Assembly: GCA_002898675.1 (NCBI GenBank)
Contig: BEHW01000018.1
Coordinates: forward strand, 1-25,406
Reading direction: 5' to 3'
DNA: 25,406 bases
Source: a bacterium HR20
Lineage (GTDB): Bacteria; Bacteroidota; Ignavibacteria; Kapaibacteriales; NICIL-2
The first letter of the stretch is position 1. Every line of letters starts with the position of its first letter. Positions 22,295-25,406 of the stretch are shown piece by piece. The translations under genes and the position numbers were made by a program. The notes under the pieces are model-generated. The model had not been told where the DNA came from. It made no database searches and saw only the letters and a list, made by a program, of their open reading frames with translations.

Positions 22295-22825
22295 ATGGCA
22301 ACACGCGAACAGAAAGCCCAGGTCGTTGCCGACATTGCCGCAGCAATCTCGGAATCTTCAGCGCTGTACTTTGTGGATTTTGCCACGATGACTGTTGCCG
22401 AAGATTGGGAGCTGCGGCGCGCACTCAAGCGCAGCGGTGCTCGCTACCGTGTGGTGAAAAACACGCTCTTGCTCCGCGCGCTTGCGCAGACGTCGCTTCC
22501 CGAGTTCGAAGAGCGCAAGCTCTTCGGGCAGACCGCAGTCGTTTTCGCGCCGAAAGCCGATCCCATTACGCCAGCGAAAGTGCTCAAGGACTACGGTGCC
22601 AAGCACGATGGCAAACCACGCCTGAAACTGGCGATCGTCGAAGGCGCGATCTTCGATGGCTCCCAACTTGCGCAGATTGCGGCACTGCCAACGCGGGAGG
22701 AGATCATCGCTGCGATCATGGGCAGCCTGACTGCCCCTGCCTCGGGAATTGTCGGCACGATCAATTCCGTCATTGGTGGCTTGGCCTCGGTCATCGAGGA
22801 AGTCGCCAAAAAGAATGCCGCCTAA
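22295..22825 (+). CDS. rplJ: 50S ribosomal protein L10
   Basis: L10 anchors the L7/L12 dimers on the ribosomal stalk. The 176-residue product starts MATREQKAQVVADIAAAISESSALYFVDFATMTVAEDWELRRALKRSGARYRVVKNTLLLRAL, the rRNA-binding domain, and ends in a helix (IAALPTREEIIAAIMGSLTAPASGIVGTINSVIGGLASVIEEVAKK) that binds L7/L12. The length is normal. AGGAAC lies 9 nt upstream of the ATG, and AAACCACT at about -20 resembles the leader motif core. Confidence 0.98.
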   Translation: MATREQKAQVVADIAAAISESSALYFVDFATMTVAEDWELRRALKRSGARYRVVKNTLLLRALAQTSLPEFEERKLFGQTAVVFAPKADPITPAKVLKDYGAKHDGKPRLKLAIVEGAIFDGSQLAQIAALPTREEIIAAIMGSLTAPASGIVGTINSVIGGLASVIEEVAKKNAA

Positions 22826-22830
22826 CAATT

Positions 22831-22843
22831 TGTTCCACCATTT
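22831..22843 (+). promoter_or_regulatory. Leader motif copy (rplL)
   Basis: TGTTCCACCATTT lies directly after the rplJ stop region (TAACAATT precedes it) and begins 28 nt before the rplL ATG. The preceding TAACARTT is shared with the rplA copy, so the two spacers match over nearly 20 bases. Confidence 0.45.
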
Positions 22844-22858
22844 CACTGGAGACAGCCC

Positions 22859-23245
22859 ATGTCTGCAATTGTCGAAGAACTCGTTGAAAAGATTAGCGCC
22901 CTTACGCTCGCCGAAGCTGCCGAGCTCAAGAAAGCACTCGAAGAGAAGTTCGGTGTCACTGCTGCAGCTCCGATGATGATGGCAGCAATGCCTGCTGCCG
23001 GTGGAGCTGCCGCTGCACCAGCGGAAGAAGAAAAGACCTCGTTCGACGTCGAGCTCACCGAAGCTGGTGGCCAAAAGCTCAACGTCATCAAGGTCGTCCG
23101 CGAGCTGACCGGCTTAGGCCTCAAAGAGGCAAAGGATTTGGTCGAAGGCGCTCCGAAGATCGTCAAAGAAGGCGTCTCGAAAGAAGAAGCCGAGACGATC
23201 AAGAAAAAGCTCGAAGAAGCAGGCGCAAAAGTTACCCTCAAGTAA
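22859..23245 (+). CDS. rplL: 50S ribosomal protein L7/L12
   Basis: L7/L12 recruits and activates translational GTPases. The 128-residue product has the N-terminal dimerisation helices (about 1-36: EELVEKISALTLAEAAELKKALEEKFG), an alanine- and methionine-rich hinge (about 34-58) and the C-terminal domain (about 60-128: FDVELTEAGGQKLNVIKVVRELTGLGLKEAKDLVEGAPKIVKEGVSKEEAE). It is complete and canonical. GGAGA lies about 8 nt before the ATG. Confidence 0.98.
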   Translation: MSAIVEELVEKISALTLAEAAELKKALEEKFGVTAAAPMMMAAMPAAGGAAAAPAEEEKTSFDVELTEAGGQKLNVIKVVRELTGLGLKEAKDLVEGAPKIVKEGVSKEEAETIKKKLEEAGAKVTLK

Positions 23246-23259
23246 CGCCAACCGTGGAC

Positions 23260-23288
23260 GGTGCGCATGCACTTCGAGCATGCGCACC
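23260..23288 (+). other. Strong hairpin just after rplL
   Basis: GGTGCGCATGC (23260-23270) pairs perfectly with GCATGCGCACC (23278-23288) around the 7-nt loop ACTTCGA. It begins 15 nt after the rplL stop and no T-run follows. In E. coli the rplL-rpoB spacer holds an attenuator and an RNase III site. A similar processing or attenuation role is possible here but not shown. Confidence 0.55.
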
Positions 23289-23474
23289 GCGCCCGCTGGT
23301 GGGTTTCGCAGCGGTGGATTTCAATCGCGCGGAACCGTCAACAACCGAATGCTCGTTCGCGATGGCACACCAGCGTGTAGCCAACGCGTGCATGCCCCTT
23401 GGTGGCAATTCGGTGCGATGGTTTTCGCGTGCAGTGAGCTAAACTAACCACCGCACTCTCCCCATGCCAGCCGA

Positions 23475-23538
23475 GGGTTTCTCGACAGCTTCTGCCATAC
23501 ACCCACGGTGTAGGCAGGGCAATCAAGAAACCCTTTTT
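23475..23538 (+). terminator. Intrinsic terminator or attenuator in the rplL-rpoB spacer
   Basis: The outer stem GGGTTTCT (23475-23482) pairs with AGAAACCC (23526-23533), followed at once by TTTTT (23534-23538). Inside is a second hairpin: CTGCC (23492-23496) with GGCAG (23513-23517) and TACACC (23498-23503) with GGTGTA (23507-23512), a CAC loop and one bulged A. A stem ending in a T-run is the form of an intrinsic terminator. Since rpoB must be expressed, it may act as an attenuator or be followed by a second promoter. Confidence 0.6.
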
Positions 23539-23554
23539 CCATTTTGATCGGTGC

Positions 23555-23581
23555 TTGACAGCATCGTGCGTCGAGTACAAC
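23555..23581 (+). promoter_or_regulatory. Possible promoter for rpoB
   Basis: TTGACA (23555-23560), a 15-nt spacer and TACAAC (23576-23581) lie just after the terminator-like structure and about 160 nt before rpoB. The -35 is perfect for a sigma70-type site, but the spacer is short and the -10 matches 4 of 6. This is an inference from the hexamers and the position. Confidence 0.3.
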
Positions 23582-23612
23582 AACCGCAGTGCCGTTGGAG
23601 CGGCCCTACATT

Positions 23613-23629
23613 CCTGCTCCCCGAGCAGG
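23613..23629 (+). other. Hairpin in the rpoB leader
   Basis: CCTGCTC (23613-23619) and GAGCAGG (23623-23629) form a 7-bp stem with a CCC loop. It lies downstream of the possible promoter and so may be part of the rpoB leader RNA. The rest of the 493-nt rplL-rpoB spacer holds no convincing gene. Confidence 0.4.
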
Positions 23630-23711
23630 AGGTGCATGCCAGCGGCCAGGAGCGCAACATCATGACGAGTGCTTCTCGTTGCGGAAGCTCGAAGAAAACA
23701 GAGCCCTGAAA

Positions 23712-23724
23712 GTCTCACCACTTC
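23712..23724 (+). promoter_or_regulatory. Leader motif copy (rpoB)
   Basis: GTCTCACCACTTC begins 27 nt before the rpoB ATG. It shares CACCACTT with the rplA copy and has the same ACCA position relative to the start (-22) as rplL and rpsH. Confidence 0.35.
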
Positions 23725-23738
23725 TTGCAGGTTACGCA

Positions 23739-25406
23739 ATGGCAGAACCCCGTGCCAAGGAATCGAAGACAGAAGGAGGGACAAGCTCCAAGAAACTCCC
23801 CCAAGCTTCAGCCGAGGCTCCACTGGCAAGTCCACTGCGCGAGCGCATCTCGTTTGCGCGTGTGCCAAGCGCCCAACTCTACGACGACTTGCTCGATGTG
23901 CAGATTCGTTCCTACCTGGATTTCCTCCAGGAGGACGTCCCGCCAGAGGAGCGCAAGCCGATCGGGTTACAGAAGGCCTTCCTGGCTAACTTCCCAGTCG
24001 AAGATAACCAGGGGATTCTCCAGGTCGAGTTCCTCGGCTACACCATTGAAAATCCTCGCTACACCGAGGAAGAGTGCCGCGAGCGCGAATTGACCTACGC
24101 CAAAACGCTCAAAGCAAAGTTGCGCCTGTCGAGCAAAGCGGATCCCACCAGCGACGACTACATCGAAGCGATCGAGCAAGAAGTGTACATGGGCACCATC
24201 CCCGCGATGACACCGCGCGGAACGTTCATCATCAATGGTGCCGAGCGGGTAGTCGTCTCCCAAATTCACCGCTCGCCAGGCGTGTTCTTCGACGAAACGA
24301 TCCACGCCAACGGGATGAAGCTCTACTCGGCTCGGATCATTCCGTTCAAGGGATCGTGGGTGGAGTTCACCACGGACATCAACAATCTCCTCTACGCCTA
24401 CATTGACCGCAAGAAAAAATTCCTCGCCACGACGTTCCTCCGCGCGCTCCGCAAAGAAGATGGCACGCCCTTCTGCTCGACCGACGAGGAAATCCTCGCA
24501 CTGTTCGACGTCACTGAGACGCTTAAACCTTCGCAGCTCGATGAATCGCACCTTGGGCGGATCGTTGCCACCGACACGATTGATTTCACCACTGGCGAAG
24601 TCGTCGCTGCGCGGAATGCAGTGCTCGATACCGAATTGCTCGAAGCACTCCAGCGCTCCAAGGTCGAACGCGTCACCCTCTACACGTACACCGATCCAAA
24701 TGACGAGCCGATCATCAAGCGGACACTCGACAAGGATACTACGCGCACCCACGAGGACGCACTCGAGCTGATCTATCGCCAAATCCGCGCCAGCGAACCG
24801 CCAGACATGGAAGCCGCATGGCACGTTGTCTTCCGCATCTGCTTCGACGACAAACGCTACGACATCGGCGACGTTGGGCGGTTCCGCATCAACCGCAAGC
24901 TGGAGGAAATCTACAAGCAACTCGGCGTCGAGCCGCCATCGCTTGAAAAAACAGTGCTTACCAACGAAGACATCATCGCCGTTGTGCGGTACTTGCTCGG
25001 AGTCCAAACCGGCAAGTATCCGACCGATGATGTTGATCACCTGTCGAATCGTCGGGTCCGCACTGTCGGCGAGCAACTTTCGGCGATCTACATGACTGGC
25101 ATTAGTCGCCTTGCGCGCGGGATGAAAGATAAGCTCACCGTCCAGGACCTCGAAGAGCTTTCGCCAGCATCGCTGACCAATGCGCGCGCGGTCACGAGCG
25201 TGGTCAACCAGTTCTTCGGAACAAATCAGCTCTCCCAGTTCATGGATCAAACCAATCCGCTGGCCGAGCTGACCCACAAGCGCCGTGTCTCCGCTCTCGG
25301 ACCGGGAGGTCTCACGCGTGAACGTGCCGGCTTCGAAGTCCGCGACGTCCACTACACGCACTACGGCCGTCCCTGCCCAATCGAAACACCCGCAGGACCG
25401 AACATC
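23739..25406 (+). CDS. rpoB: DNA-directed RNA polymerase subunit beta (3' partial)
   Basis: RpoB forms one half of the RNA polymerase active-site cleft. The frame is open from ATG 23739 to the window end, giving 556 residues. After a polar stretch of about 33 residues comes ERISFARVPSAQLYDDLLDVQIRSYLDFLQ, the usual FCB-type start. Conserved blocks follow: YMGTIPAMTPRGTFIINGAERVVVSQIHRSPGVFF and, at 492-522, FFGTNQLSQFMDQTNPLAELTHKRRVSALGP, the rifampicin region with Q500, D503, H513, R516 and S518 in wild-type form. The window ends CPIETPAGPNI, where A552 replaces the near-universal glutamate (E565 in E. coli). GCAGGT 9 nt upstream is a weak ribosome-binding site. Confidence 0.98.
   Translation, partial: MAEPRAKESKTEGGTSSKKLPQASAEAPLASPLRERISFARVPSAQLYDDLLDVQIRSYLDFLQEDVPPEERKPIGLQKAFLANFPVEDNQGILQVEFLGYTIENPRYTEEECRERELTYAKTLKAKLRLSSKADPTSDDYIEAIEQEVYMGTIPAMTPRGTFIINGAERVVVSQIHRSPGVFFDETIHANGMKLYSARIIPFKGSWVEFTTDINNLLYAYIDRKKKFLATTFLRALRKEDGTPFCSTDEEILALFDVTETLKPSQLDESHLGRIVATDTIDFTTGEVVAARNAVLDTELLEALQRSKVERVTLYTYTDPNDEPIIKRTLDKDTTRTHEDALELIYRQIRASEPPDMEAAWHVVFRICFDDKRYDIGDVGRFRINRKLEEIYKQLGVEPPSLEKTVLTNEDIIAVVRYLLGVQTGKYPTDDVDHLSNRRVRTVGEQLSAIYMTGISRLARGMKDKLTVQDLEELSPASLTNARAVTSVVNQFFGTNQLSQFMDQTNPLAELTHKRRVSALGPGGLTRERAGFEVRDVHYTHYGRPCPIETPAGPNI

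Noticed and set aside
23967..25361. 464-residue open frame antisense to rpoB
   Set aside because: It is entirely opposite the conserved rpoB coding sequence, and its composition is that of a reverse-frame shadow.

Overview
This window is almost entirely bacterial core-genome sequence. The gene order is rpsC-rplP-rpmC-rpsQ-rplN-rplX-rplE-rpsN-rpsH-rplF-rplR-rpsE-rpmD-rplO-secY-map-infA-rpmJ-rpsM-rpsK-rpoA-rplQ (1-11251). It is followed by engB-purE, two surface-polysaccharide genes, a small minus-strand gene pair, groES-groEL, carA, five tRNA genes, and secE-nusG-rplK-rplA-rplJ-rplL-rpoB. rpsC lacks its first residues and rpoB runs off the right edge. The L36 protein is the zinc-free type ending in a VINKKNPRxKQRQG-like tail, S14 is the 89-residue form without zinc ligands, and RpoA ends in LGLSFGMDVDKYL. 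These point to the Bacteroidota/Chlorobiota (FCB) part of the tree, possibly a deep lineage such as Ignavibacteria or Kapabacteria. That placement is an inference from protein type, not a measured phylogeny.

Region by region: (i) 1-11251 is a tightly packed S10/spc/alpha-type ribosomal cluster with many overlapping genes (secY-map, map-infA, rpsE-rpmD, rpmD-rplO, rplP-rpmC). rpsD, usually found between rpsK and rpoA in this group, is absent. (ii) 11296-12455 holds a ribosome-assembly GTPase and PurE. (iii) 12504-15420 holds a Wzz-like chain-length regulator and an O-antigen ligase/polymerase-like membrane protein. (iv) 15263-16124 (minus strand) holds a four-helix membrane protein and a small conserved-looking protein, back to back with groESL. 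(v) 16204-18289 is the chaperonin operon, with a CIRCE operator in front and a strong hairpin behind. (vi) 18461-19612 is carA without carB. (vii) 19671-20116 holds tRNA-Tyr, Gly(TCC), Gly(CCC), Thr(GGT) and Trp(CCA), without the tuf gene that often sits between Thr and Trp. (viii) 20149-25406 is the secE to rpoB cluster.

The genes form the machinery for making ribosomes, RNA polymerase and the Sec channel, plus protein folding. The most interesting signals lie between genes. A short element (TGTTCCACCAYTT and variants) recurs about 27-28 nt before the start codons of groES, groEL, rplL, rpoB and rpsH, and further upstream of rplA. A nearly identical 16-nt block precedes groES and secE. Structured spacers precede rpsH, rplJ and rpoB. 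RpoB carries an alanine in the near-universal ETPEG motif. No mobile element, CRISPR array or obvious defence system was seen.
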